64,000 nucleotides of DNA from Anaeramoeba flamelloides (taxonomy: Eukaryota; Metamonada; Anaeramoebidae), in NCBI GenBank assembly GCA_027625915.1, contig JANTQA010000033.1:9858001-9922000 (forward strand), read 5' to 3'. Numbering within the stretch: position 1 is the first letter of the stretch; every line of letters starts with the position of its first letter. The translations under genes were made by a program, and so were the position numbers. Below the pieces are notes generated by a model that saw nothing but the letters and a program-made list of their open reading frames with translations, was not told the origin of the DNA and searched no databases. Below, piece after piece: positions 11,810-22,856 of this stretch.

Positions 11810-12200
11810 TTAAAAATTTGACTTTTGTAAGAAAAAAATTTTTTTTGGATAAAAAGTTTTATCTTTACAGACAATGTTTTCAAATGAAAATATCAATTCT
11901 GACCATGTAAAACCATCCAAAATAATTTGAATAGTACCTTCCTTCATTGGTATTATTTGTTCAGATTGCATTCTTGATTTGTCATATAATTGTGGGCTGA
12001 TAACCTTTGATAGTCTAAAATTATTTTCAGATTTAAGATATAATTCGTAACGCTCAGCAAGTGTTTCAAAATAAATCACTTCTGATTGGAGTCTATTTTT
12101 AATCCTTTCATGATTATTTAATCCAAAATCACAAAATGTTTCAATTGAATAAGCAACACTATAATATAGATATGAATGGATATAATGATATAAACCAGTT
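11810..12200 (-). pseudogene. Unidentified ~130-codon open fragment, no start or acceptor
   Basis: One frame stays open for about 130 codons from about 12,200 down to a TAA at 11,810, unusual in sequence this AT-rich. The composition is protein-like: SIETFCDFGLNNHERIKN, ETLAERYELYLKSENNFR, EGTIQIILDGFTWSEL. There is no in-frame ATG near the 5' side and no convincing AG acceptor: the frame runs straight into a homopolymer (poly-T on the plus strand at about 12,200-12,222), beyond which lies a family B element. It could be a single exon of a missed gene or a fragment left by rearrangement. I do not recognise the family. The last ~20 codons (after SFENI) are AT-rich and may be intron read-through. 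Confidence 0.35.
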
Positions 12201-12284
12201 TTTTTTTTTTTTTTTTTTTTTTGTCAAAAATTAGTAATTTAAAATATCTTCAAAATATTAAGTATTTTTTTATTTTTTTCCATT

Positions 12285-12792
12285 TTTAACACTGGGCTGA
12301 ATCTTCTTTATATTGAGAAAAAGAGTTACAAAGAAAAAAAAACAAGTGGTTACTTGCCAATACTGAGATACTGGAACACAAGAGTATGAATAACTTGAAA
12401 ATAAAAACTAAATAGCAAATGGTAAAAAATATCAAAGGGTGACAAATCTGATCAAAAAGAAAAAAAAAATACAACAATTAAACAATTGTCCCCCAAATGA
12501 ACTTTGATGATCAGTTATCAAATTAAATTAAATTAACCAAAAGTATCTTGGTTGGGATTTTGGTTGTTCTTAATTAAAGATATCAGTGGCATTGTTTTTT
12601 ATTTTATTTTTTACTAATTGCTTCTTATCAAACCTTTTTAAATGTCTTTTTTTTTCTTTTTTCCTTTTTTCTTTTCAATTTTTGTTTTTGCTTTTTGACC
12701 ATAAAGAAAACAATTTGGGAATGTCTTTCCCTTGAACAATCATGGAATTTAGGATTTTAAGCTTAAATTTCCTTTGAGGAAATTTAAGTTAA
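12285..12792 (+). repeat. Family B element, copy 2, left part
   Basis: Starts near GGGCTGAATCTTCTTTATAT and follows the family consensus (AGTGGTTACTTGCC, TTGGTTGGGATTTTGGTTG, CTTTGAGGAAATTTAAGT) until it is interrupted at the TTAA at 12,789-12,792 by another element. Its last ~40 bp reappear at 14,174-14,216. Confidence 0.7.
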
Positions 12793-14169
12793 GGGAGTAG
12801 CCACGGTAAAGAAAAATATTTCACTTTTGTGCAATTCTGAAGAGGATCAGAAAATAACATTTTTTACTCTGGTTGTACCTCATTGGTTTTTATTATTTAA
12901 AGTACTTCATTCATTAGATTTTTGAAATTTTTTTTTCAAAGTCTCAAAGAAATTGCCACAATAGAATGTTGAGTTGAATTACTTAAAATAGTGTTTTGAA
13001 TGTTGAATGACTTATCTTTTATTCTTCTCTCAACATTCTATTGTGGCATTTAATTTTTTCATTTTTTATTTTTTCATCATTTTTGAGATTTTTTTAATCC
13101 TGACAAGATAAAGCAATTAGAAATATTTTTTTTATTAGTGGCATTTAGGATTAATGGATTTTGTTTAAAAAGAACAACAATATTACAATTGAGAGAATAT
13201 AAAAGGAAACATAAATGGGACTTAAATAGCTAGAAGAATTCCAAAATTCGAATAATTAAGTAGAATTATTACTTATTAGGATTGTAAAACGTTGGGTTTA
13301 GTGGAATATGAGAAGTGAATATGATTATATGTTATCAAAGTTTAAACCACAAAATAGATACACGTTTTATTCTAAGAATCTGAAATTATCTTCTCCCAGA
13401 AAAAAAAACTAAACCCCATTCCAAAAATTTGGACACATCTAAAATCAAAAATAGTGAAACAAAAAACTCAATTTACTATATTCTCCCAAACCTAAAATAA
13501 AACCAGATTTAAGTAACATAGTATTAATGGTTTTTTAAGTAATCATTTCCATCCAAATATAAGAAAACAATATAAAACAAAAAATCAAAACAAGTGTGTC
13601 CATAAAAAATGAAACGAGCTGAAATGAAAGAGTTTGAACAAAAAATATATTGGTAGATTTGTTAAAATTACACCAACAATGGTTGATCGATCAAATGATA
13701 AGATACCATGTACGGGTTGTATGTGGATTTATCACTTGAAGAAACTCAATTGTAACCATCTAGTAACCATCTATAAAAAATTTTCAGATCTAACTAAACC
13801 GATTAAGTACCTGAAAAAAGAAAATGAAAACAAAAAACAAAAAAACACAAAAAATGATATAGTTTGTTGAATTAAAATTAATTTCCAAATTGATGTAAAT
13901 CATGTTTTTGTTATTCTTCTAACTGTTTAAACTGTGTCTAAATTAATCGAATTAAGTTTATTTTAATAATAAAATAATAAAAAAAAATAATAAAACTATT
14001 TTATCAATATAATCTCTTTTTTTTTATTGTTGAACATTAAAAAAAAAAAATATCAAATAATTTTTTTAAAAAAATTTTTAGAGAATCTACGATCACACGC
14101 CACCAAAATAAAATGTTCTTATCTCATCTCTCTCAAATTTTTATCATGTCTTATGGTGTAGCTACTCCC
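12793..14169 (+). mobile_element. TTAA-flanked element (piggyBac-like MITE), copy 1, nested in family B
   Basis: Bounded by TTAA on both sides (12,789-12,792 and 14,170-14,173), with short inverted ends GGGAGTAGC ... GCTACTCCC. TTAA duplication is the hallmark of piggyBac insertions (family knowledge). The element sits inside a family B copy, whose sequence is contiguous when the element is removed. It is 1,377 bp, against about 820-830 bp for the copies at 22.0 and 54.6 kb. The extra ~570 bp lies at about 13,412-13,990 and includes GTGTCC/GGACAC-type motifs and a 78-codon frame (13,634-13,870) that I cannot assign. It may be a further nested insertion or a segment the shorter copies have lost. 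Confidence 0.75.
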
Positions 14170-14173
14170 TTAA

Positions 14174-14216
14174 AGGTCATTTAGAGTGTAATTTACACTT
14201 CTTCAATAAATAATAA
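14174..14216 (+). repeat. Family B element, copy 2, right end
   Basis: AGGTCATTTAGAGTGTAATTTACACTTCTTCAATAA matches, in two parts, the tails of the other family B copies: the GGTCATTTAG block and then AGTGTAATTTACACT plus TCTTCAAT. It completes the copy begun at 12,285 and fixes the size of the nested insertion. Confidence 0.75.
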
Positions 14217-15534
14217 TAAGTATTTTTTTTTTTATACTTTTTCCTTTTTCCAAATTCCCCTTTTTTAAGTTCTTGGGTACATTGGATTCATTGGGTTCCT
14301 TTGGTTCCTTGAATTCCTCTCCCGCCCCCCCCCCCCTTTTTTTTAGTGTTTGGAGATGTTCAAGGAATAACAAATCATGATAAGATTAATAGACTTGTTC
14401 ATGATTAGCTCTTAACCAAATTAAACTTGTTCTTGATTAGATCTTAAATGAATTGATCTGGACTTAAGCAACTAAACTGAATCCAACGAATGCGAACTGA
14501 ATAAAACTGAACGGATCATAACCTAAATTAACTGGAGCGGACTAGATCAAACTTTCAGGACAATCTGTCTAGTTGATACTTGCACCGAGCTGAAAATGTC
14601 TAGAAAGTATCTTGCACTGAGGTTTTGAGTAAACAATGTTTGGAAAACTTGTAAAAAAAAAAAAAAAAAAAAACCAAAACAACATAAATACCAAAAAGAA
14701 AAAGAAAAATTCGAAAACAAATCCTTATTCTGAAAAACCAACAATTTTTAGATGTGCACTATTATCTATAAAGTTCTGAATAAAAAACATAATAGAGTAA
14801 CATATTTCATTTGATCTTGAGTTGTTCGAATATTTAGACACCCTGATCAAAATAGTAAATTCTAATATTGATCCAGAAATTTTCGACAGAAAAGGAAACA
14901 ACCACCAACCCATCCGATACTTGGAGAGCAAAAAAACTTTTCAATGAAGTTTTTCCCTTTATTTTTTTATTTTTTTACTCTTTGATTTCTGGCTTTTCTT
15001 TCTCTTTTTCTTGTCTTTGTGAAAAAAAAATAATAATTTTTTTTTTATTTTTTTAATAATAATTTAATGAAAATATTCTGAAATAAACACAATAAGGTAT
15101 TGGTTTAATCAGTATTAATATTTTAATTTGATATTACCCGTTTATAAATAGAACCACTGACAAATAGGAATTTTTTATGAAATGCATAAAAAAAAATGAC
15201 ACACTTTTTTGGAAATACCTTATATTCCAGACAAATTCATCTCAATTTTAATAATTCCCAACATTTTTCTTATCTATTTTTAAATTTTTTATCTTTTTTT
15301 TTTATTTCTTCGCTTTTAATCATCCTTTTTTGTCTTGTTAATTTTTTTTATTTTTGAAAGACTCATTAATTCAACCTTATTTTAGAAAACCAAATTAAGT
15401 TTAAAATTCTTCTAATTATGGTTTATAGACGCTAATGGATATGTAACGACACTTTTTGAATTAGAGACACATATTTATTCACTTCAAAATTCACTCATTA
15501 CCAAATTAAGTGTTTTTTTTTTTCAAGATTTAAT
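14217..15534. other. Spacer with a compositionally distinct island (14.26-14.65 kb)
   Basis: At about 14,260-14,340 the sequence shifts to GGTTCC/GGATTC words and ends in a C-run (about 14,323-14,336). It is followed to about 14,630 by less AT-rich sequence with repeated GAACTGAA/AACTGAAC and CTTGATTAG words. A 68-codon minus-strand frame at 14,725-14,931 could be an exon but has no fitting splice phase. No function is assigned. Confidence 0.4.
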
Positions 15535-16060
15535 CCTTAATGACTACTTTTTCGGGTGAAAAAAGTGAAATTGTTAATAAAAACGCCCTTGAAAGAGTTC
15601 TATAATCTAAATTTAAATTTATACACTGAAAATTTCTTTTACAAAAAAAAAAAGGGAAATTTTCATAATTCTAACAATTTTCACAATTTTCAGTTTCTTA
15701 GATCCTGCCAAAATTTCTGATTTTAATCTTTCAAAATTTCCATTTCAAATCTATAAATACAAAACAATTTCCCAAGCTGTTCTGTATATTTTTTGCTGTT
15801 AATTTTACAAGTTTGAAATTTGTTAAAATTTGAACTTGTAAATTTAAAATCCCTTCAATCCATTTTTTTGGAATTTTCATTTAAACATCCATTTTAAATT
15901 ATTTTTTTTTTTGTTTTGTGGTGTTTTCAACATTCGAAAATAGTATTTTTTTGTCCAATTTCTTTAGAATGGAAATTCTTTTTGAGAGGTGAAAGTAAAA
16001 TAACACAATAAATCAACATTCTCAGAGGTAGAAACGTAGTGCTTTACAATAAATTCTCAC
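15535..16060 (+). repeat. Family J dispersed repeat, copy 1
   Basis: About 525 bp whose reverse complement is found at 18,005-18,545 and 21,360-21,850. Shared blocks include GGTGAAAAAAGTGAAATTG, CAAGTTTGAAATTTGTTAA, TTGTCCAATTTCTT and TTCTTTTTGAGAGGTGAAAG. There are no clear terminal inverted repeats or target-site duplication, and no open frame. Confidence 0.65.
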
Positions 16061-16311
16061 TACAAAATTTTTATTTTATAATACTAAATTGTGTTTCAAA
16101 TTCTTATAATTCAAAGAGTATCTTTACATAGACACTAGTTCCTGGAAACAGTCACTAGGAGTATTTGAAACTTAATTTAGTTTTCTAAAGAAATTTTGAA
16201 TTGGAGTTTATATTTAAATTTTAGATTGAAAAGAGCAAACATTCCTTAATGATGGTGCGTATAATTTTTGAAGGGATTTGAATAAGAATTTCATATTAAA
16301 ATGGATTTTAC

Positions 16312-17610
16312 TTACCAGGGGTCATTGGATAATGAGAAATAGATGTTTTGTAAAGATTGTAAATAAATATTTGAATTTTTTGATGATTTTTTTGGATACT
16401 GCATCTTTCGAGGGGTTTTTCTTTTGATTGGTTGATTTGAATTTTGAGTGTTACCATTCAAATTTGTTGGTTGTTGTTGCCTTTCTTTTTCGATTATAAT
16501 TTCGTTTCCCGTATTTAAATTGTTTTCTTGAACACTCTCTTTTTGATCTTGTTCGTTGGTTTCTATTTTCATATCCATACTCGTGTTATTTGTCTGTTGA
16601 TTATTGTTATTAATGCCAATGCTTCTGTTGGTGTTGGTGTTGGTGTTATTGTTGATTTTTTTCATTTTAATAGATTCGAAAAGAAGATCGTGTGCTTGTT
16701 TGAGAGACTTTGTCATAAATTTCAATTGTTCCCTGGACGTTACAGACTCACAATTTGTCACTTCAATTTGTGGGATTGATTTGTCTAATGTGAATCGTGG
16801 CCTAACCCCATTTTGGTTGTGAAGTGCCAAAGTTGTGCTTTTCGGGAGATCACAAAACCTAACTGTCGCAATAACACCCAATTTTGAACATTTTGATTTA
16901 GTTGGAACAAAATTGCCTGAGTGAGTTAACACTTTGTTCGGTGTTTGATTAGAAGAATTTGAAAGGTAATTTTTAAAAAAAAATTTTTTTTTGAATTGTT
17001 TTTTTTTAATGATTGAAAAAAGAAACGAGAAAAAGAGAAAAAAGGAAACAAAAATATCCCTTTGAACCAAATTGAACATCAAAGTTCACAATTGTTTTGG
17101 TTGCTAATAAATTATCAAAAAAAAAAAAAAAAAAAAAAAAGACATTGTAATAATTGTGGAACAAAAAGTAGACTTCTGAAACAAAGCAGTTATTCATTTA
17201 TTAGCCACCTGCCAGAAGAAATTAGTCATCAGGATTTAAATCCTGGAAACTACTTGTAAAAGTGTTAGCTTTAATTTTATACAGAATGAACGAACATTTC
17301 TTGTTTTTGAATCTTTTTTTACTTTTTTTTTGAGAGAACCTTTTTTGAAAAAAAATAAAATTAAAAAAAAAAAAAAAAAAAAAAAAATAGAAAACTAACT
17401 TGCTACTACATCAGACTTTGGATGGTAAGGAGAATTACCCCAAATTTGTCTTGTTGTTAATTGTTGATTCCTTAAACTTAGATCTTTTTCAGGAATATAA
17501 AAGTTGATCGTGCTTCCAATTAAATCAATGTCTTCATTCTGAAAGGATTTGACAATTTGATCACAGGTAAATGATCCATAAAAAACTAAAAATTCAGTCA
17601 ACTGCGACAT
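16312..17610 (-). CDS. Rxt3-domain protein (histone deacetylase complex subunit family)
   Basis: Rxt3 proteins belong to Rpd3L/Sin3-type histone deacetylase complexes in fungi (family knowledge), so a nuclear corepressor role is inferred. Exon 1 is 17,610-17,400 (starts MSQLTEFLVFYG). The donor is AA|GTTAGT and the acceptor CAAAG|TG at 16,933-16,932; both are phase 1, giving SDVVA-M-LTHSG. The 468-nt intron is long here. The Rxt3 signature is clear: GSTINFYIPEKDLSL, then RQIWGNSPYHPKSDVV, LTHSGNF, GVIATVRFCDLP and NQNGVRPRF (about residues 35-140). Then come Asn/Gln/Thr-rich low complexity and a basic KRKTPRKMQYPKK stretch. The exon 2 frame ends at TAA (16,312), giving 276 aa, but that stop lies inside a consensus donor (CTG|GTAAGT), so a further 3' exon is likely and was not found with confidence. 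Confidence 0.7.
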
Positions 17611-18004
17611 TTTGGATTGCCTCTGAGCTTTAGAAAGTTTAAAGGTAAAGTTGTGCAAAAAAGAAAAGCTGAAAAAATGAAAAATTGAGTTTTTCATCTG
17701 TATTATCTAAAAAGACATTTTTCTAAAAATACAAAAATTTGAGTTCTTTCAATCTTTAATAATTTTGAATTGAATTCACTTGAAGCATTCTGCCAAAATG
17801 TCTTTTGGTGATTTTGGTACATTTACTTTTTTTGAAAAGTTTAAATGTATCAAGCATATTAAAAAAAAAGATGTTTTGAGTGTCACAGGTTATTAAAACT
17901 TTGAAAATTGAAAATACCTATCACTACTATATTTATGAAAAGAACTAAAATAATTCAGAGTTGAATCTTTCAATTTTCTATTTATTGAACCTTTTTACGT
18001 GCAC

Positions 18005-18545
18005 CTATTTTGAATTTAAGGACTATGATTATGCCCTTGGGAATGTTTAGTTATTGTCTTATTTTACTTTCACTTCTCAAAAAGAATTTTCATTCTGAAG
18101 AAATTGGACAAAAAAATACTATTTTCGAATGTTGATCACGCGCCAATAAAAAAAAAAAATTTAGAAAGGATCTTTGACTGAAAATTTTTATAAAAATGTC
18201 TTTATGGGATTTTAATATACAATTTCAAATTTTAACAAATTTCAAACTTGTAAAAATAACAGCAAAAAATATTTAGAAACCTTGGGGATTTTTTTTTGTG
18301 TCTATCAAAGATTTGAAATGGAAATTTTAGAGTGTCTAATCAAAATTTTAGCTAGGATCTAATAAAGGGTTGAAAATTGTAAAAATTGTTAGAATTCTGA
18401 AATTTTCTGATTTTTTTTTTTAAAGAAATTTTTGGTGGGTCTATTTAACTGAGATTATGTAACTCTTTCAAGTGTGTTTTTATTAACAATTTCACTTTTT
18501 TCACCTAAAAAGGTTACATCCTTAAGGTTTCTAACCCCTTAAAAT
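18005..18545 (-). repeat. Family J dispersed repeat, copy 2 (inverted)
   Basis: Reverse-complement partner of 15,535-16,060. It carries CTTTCACTTCTCAAAAAGAA, GAAGAAATTGGACAAAAAAA, AAATTTCAAACTTGTAAAA and CAATTTCACTTTTTTCACC. The two copies lie on either side of the Rxt3 gene in opposite orientation. Confidence 0.65.
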
Positions 18546-19510
18546 TAAGTATGATTATATTGTTTGAGAAGTAATATGCCACTACGACCCAAAAAACACT
18601 AAAAATGGAAAACTGATCAAATACCTTACATTAAAAAAAATAAAAAAACTAAATGAAAAAATAAAAATACATAAAGTTTCCATTTAACGATTTCTTTAAA
18701 AATTTTTTTGCCAAAATCAGTTAATTCAAACTTGAAATTATGTATATTTTTATATACAATATCTTATTTTAACTCATTTACTAAAACAAATTCTAAATTC
18801 TGGGAATTTTATTTTAACAAAAAGGACTAATTTGGTCTTCAAATATTTTTCATTTTTAAATGATAAAATTCAAAAAAATTTAAATTAAATAAGATAAACT
18901 CTTGGGAAAAATATTCTAATTTTATATATTAAATTATTCTTTGATTTCAAAATTTTCTCAACCCCAATTTTTCAAAAAAATATAAAAAATTATACAGCAA
19001 TTTCTGAAATTTTTTTCGATATTTAATGGTAGAGGGTTTTTTTATTCTAAAAAAATTTAGTCTAGTAGTTAATTGAATAAAGATATAAGGCTAGATTTCG
19101 AAAAATATTAATCATAAAAAATAGTACTTTTTTATAATCAGGAGATATCATGATATATTGACTCATCTCTGAGTGATCTTTGAATTAATTTGGGTTTTAA
19201 TTAGAATTAAGAATGAATTTAATTTTTATATTCCAAAAATCTGATTTTTTGAGTGGAAGATAATATATGTAGGAAGGTAAGTCATAAAAAATTTTGTGGT
19301 TTGAATTTCTTTTCAATTGAAATTTTTATTTAGGTTTAGGTTTTTTTTTTGAGGTGCTTTAGTCAAAGGGAATGAAATATTTCAATCAAAAACCCAAAAA
19401 TCGAAATTTTATAAATAAATATTCACGAAAAAATCTATTAGTATTGAAATCTTTAATATAGACCAAAGAAAAAAATAGATAAATTCATTGTTTAAGGGAT
19501 TAGGGTCTAC
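18546..19510. other. AT-rich spacer
   Basis: No open frame, RNA gene or dispersed repeat recognised; A/T-rich throughout. Confidence 0.5.
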
Positions 19511-19710
19511 TACAGTCAGTTCCAAATTTAAGGCACAAACCATCAACGGAATTTAAGGCAAAATCAAAATCTCAAATTAAGACACAAAATTCAGATTCTA
19601 GCAAAATTATTTGTAAAAAAAAAAATTACAACTTTTGTTCCTTAATTTGAGATTTTTTTGTGCCTTAAATTTCGTTGATAGTTTGTGCATTAAATTTGAA
19701 ACTGACTGTA
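19511..19710. mobile_element. Family D/E TA-flanked foldback MITE (200 bp)
   Basis: A nearly complete palindrome: it starts TACAGTCAGTTCCAAATTTA and ends with the complementary AAATTTGAAACTGACTGTA, both ends including TA. Internal words AATTTAAGGCA and GGCACAAA are mirrored as TGCCTTAAATTT. It shares the CAGTC end and the AAGGCACAA word with the 310-bp element at 57,096, so the two are one family. Size, TA border and structure fit a Tc1/mariner-type MITE. Confidence 0.8.
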
Positions 19711-21359
19711 AGAAGAATTCTTAAAATTAAATATATTGTCATGAAATATAAATCTATTTGGCATGATAATTCAAATTTCTATAAAAATCCAGATTTAAAA
19801 ATAGTTTTATTTATTGATCTCCACAATTAAAAAAGATCCTTTTATTTGTAAAAAATTCCAAGAATTTCAAAAAAAAATCTACACTTTCAGATAAATTTAA
19901 CAGACGAGTAATCAATATTCAGACTTTCATGTTTTAAAATAATTCGATAAATTTTTCTTAAAATGTGGATTAAATTTTCAAATATATATTCCAATTTTGC
20001 TAAAAAAACAAATAATTAATTCATATATTATTTTGAACAATGATTATTGAAATTAGAAATATATAAAAATAATTAAGAAATAAATAAAACAAAAATAATC
20101 AACCTTTGGTTTTTATGTTAATAATTATTAAGTAAATCTTTGTAATTAAAAAATAAAAAAGATTTTTACTTTTTGGAAGTTTATAAATATTACTGTTTTG
20201 GAAAAAAAGTGAAACAGGGAAAAAAAAAACGAAATATGTTTTTCATATGGAACATTACTAAAAAAAAAGTGAAATTGATAAAAAGAAGAAGCCAATTAAT
20301 TTCAAATAATAACCTATCATATTTTTCCAATCAAACCAGCAAAAAAAAATTAAACGACTTGATTTATTGAAATTGTAGATGTGATTTTGGAGATCGCAAA
20401 AATAATCAATTTCAGGAACAAGTTTTTACTAATTGACCAGTTAAAGAAAATCCAAAACCAAAAGATTATATTCAAAAAAGGTTATTGTGTTGAATCCTAC
20501 ATTTTTTCTTTCTTTCTTTATTAATTCTTTTGTTTAGGTATTTTACTTTTCATTTTCAGTAATTTTCAAAATGAAAAACATTGTTGAACCCCCCGTTTCA
20601 ATTTTTTTTTTGACAAAAAGTAATTATTAATCACTGAATAAGATAATTTATAGTTTCTTTTTTTAGATTAGAGATGAAATTAAAAAAAAAAAATTCCAAA
20701 ATAACAATTTTTAATTACCATAAGTTGTTAAAAAATGAATAATTTGTGATGCAATAAGATTTAAAATAATTATTCTATTTTTTTTTGATCTGTATGAGGC
20801 ATGGGTCTGCTGTATCATGCATTTTTAATTACAATATGCTTTATTTATAAACGAAAATATTGTAGCACTAATGCCTTAAATATTTTTTTTTTTTGGAATT
20901 GATATTTATACTTATTAATACTTTTATAAGTTTTATCACCCATGTTAAACTTGATTTTGTATAAATATTGATATGTGTAGGGGGATTTGATATTATTATT
21001 TATTTTTATAATGTGTTAATTATTTTTCTTCTATTTTCTTTTTAACTTCATAAATTTTCTTGAATTATTCCTTACTCCCAATAAAACTAAACATAAATAA
21101 AATTTTGATCTAAAACCTAAAATCAAATTATTTATAAATCACTTATTAATCTATTAGTCTTACACTCACAAATTTCAATTTCCTAAAACAAAAAAAATTT
21201 CCAATTATTGCTATTAAACCCTATGAAAATAAATTTGAATGTCAAGATCGATCAGATATGAATCACAATAACATTATCTTACAGCTGATATAGGTTAATC
21301 ATTTTTACCATTTTTTTGGAATTGAGAATCTTAAATACTTCGTTACAACCCATAAAGGT
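19711..21359. other. AT-rich spacer
   Basis: No supported gene. A 65-codon plus-strand frame at 20,173-20,370 is Lys-rich low complexity. A slightly less AT-rich spot at about 20,790-20,880 could not be assigned to any RNA gene. Confidence 0.45.
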
Positions 21360-21850
21360 GTTTATTTATTGTGCTATTTTACCTTCACTTCTCAAAAAGA
21401 ATTTTCCTTTTGAAGAAATTGGATAAAAAAATTATTAGTTTCAAAGTTAAAATAAAACCTCTCAAACAAAAAAATTTTTTCAAATTGATTTTTGAATGAA
21501 TGTCAATTTAAAAAAAATCTTTAACGGATTTTCAAGTACAAGTTCAAAATTTGAAAACATTTCAAGCATGTAAAAGGGGATCATAAAAATTTTGAAAATA
21601 TGGAGAAATGTTTTGTGTTTATAGATTTGGAATGGAAATTATGAAATCATAAAAAAGAAATTTTGGAAGGATACAAGAAGTAGAAAATTGTGCAAAATGT
21701 TGGGATTATGAAAAATTTCCTTTTTTTTTGTCATAGAAATCCCCAGTGGGTAAATTTGTTTAAGATTATAAAACTTTTTGAAGAAATTTTTTATCAGCAA
21801 TTGGAATATTTCCACCAGAAAAAGTGGTATTAATCTTTCAATTCTTCCTT
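21360..21850 (-). repeat. Family J dispersed repeat, copy 3
   Basis: Same orientation as the 18-kb copy: CTTCACTTCTCAAAAAGAA, GAAGAAATTGGATAAAAAA, TTCAAAATTTGAAAACATTT and GAAATTTTGGAAGGAT. It is more diverged than the other pair, suggesting an older insertion. Confidence 0.6.
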
Positions 21851-22034
21851 ATTTTTTTTTAAAATATTTATTTCAAATACACAATTTCTTATTTTTATTA
21901 CAAGTAGAATACCTATTATCATGTTTCTAAAATCTCTTCAATGTGTAAATATTTTGATAATTTGTTAAATTTTAGTCATGGGTTAAAGTTAATTAAAACG
22001 GGTTATTATGTTCAAACAGTAATTTGAATTTTAC

Positions 22035-22856
22035 GGGTTTAGCTACGGTAAAGGAAAAATTTTCACTTTTTTTCAATTTTGAAGAGGATCAGAAAATAAC
22101 ATTTTTTACTTTGTTGTACCTCATTGATTTTTATTATTTAAATATCTTCATTAATTAGATTTTTAATTTTTTTTTTAAAAGTCGTAAAGTTGTTATCAGG
22201 GTAGAATGCCGAGTTGAATTGCTTAAAATAGCGTTTCGAATGTTAAATGACTTATCTTTTATCCTTATCTCAATATTCTATCGTGGCATTTAATTTTTTC
22301 ATTTTTTATTAATTCATCATTTTTCAGATTTTTTTCATTACAACAAAAGACAAGAAGAAAGATATTTTTATCAGTGATATTTGCGATAAACATATTTTTT
22401 TTAAAATTAATAGCTATATTACAAATGGGGGAATCACAAAAGGAAATAAGAATCGGGTTTTTAATAGCTATAAGGATTTCAAAAATAATTAGAATTTTCA
22501 CTAAACATTTAAGATTAGGATTTTAAATAGTTGGATTTGGTGTAATTGGAGAAAGTGAATATGATTATATTTTATCAAATTTTTAACCACAAAAGCACTA
22601 TTAGGCTTATTTTGAGAATCTAAAATTATCTTCTCCCAAAAAAAAAAACTAACTAAATAAAAAAATAAAAAAATCAAACCAATTTCTAGATTGTTTTCTC
22701 TTTTTTTTATTGTTTAACATTACCTAAAAACAAAAAATAAAAATAATTTTTTTAAAAAAAATTTTTAGAGAATCTACAATCATATGCCACTAAAATAAAA
22801 GATTGTTTTCTCATCCCTCTCAAATTTTTATCGTGTCATATGGTGTAGCTACTCCC
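22035..22856 (+). mobile_element. TTAA-type element, copy 2
   Basis: Matches the outer parts of the 12.8-kb element: it starts GGGTTTAGCTACGGTAAAG with GAAGAGGATCAGAAAATAAC soon after, and ends GGTGTAGCTACTCCC. The flanks are TTAC and TTAG, decayed from TTAA. It is about 822 bp and lacks the ~570-bp central segment of copy 1. The minus-strand frame inside (22,265-22,501) is not conserved. Confidence 0.7.

Noticed and set aside
13634-13870. 78-codon plus-strand frame within the TTAA element as a host gene
   Set aside because: It lies entirely inside a mobile element block absent from sibling copies and shows no recognisable family.
14725-14931. Minus-strand frame SKYRMGWWLFPFLSK... as the missing third exon of the Rxt3 gene
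   Set aside because: The Rxt3 exon 2 donor is phase 2 and no AG acceptor upstream of this frame gives a matching phase; the sequence also does not resemble the Rxt3 C-terminus.
16231-16250. A 10-codon 3' terminal exon of Rxt3 (acceptor TTAAG|GAATG, ending in TAA)
   Set aside because: Phase-compatible, but too short and featureless to support without transcript data.
17150-17260. Less AT-rich part of Rxt3 intron 1 with a CAGGATTTAAATCCTG palindrome, considered as an additional exon
   Set aside because: The Rxt3 signature is continuous across the intron without it, and no splice-site pair keeps the frame.
19511-19710. Hairpin considered as a structured ncRNA or CRISPR-like repeat
   Set aside because: TA borders, terminal CAGTC and a related element at 57 kb identify a foldback MITE; no spaced direct-repeat array exists anywhere in the window.
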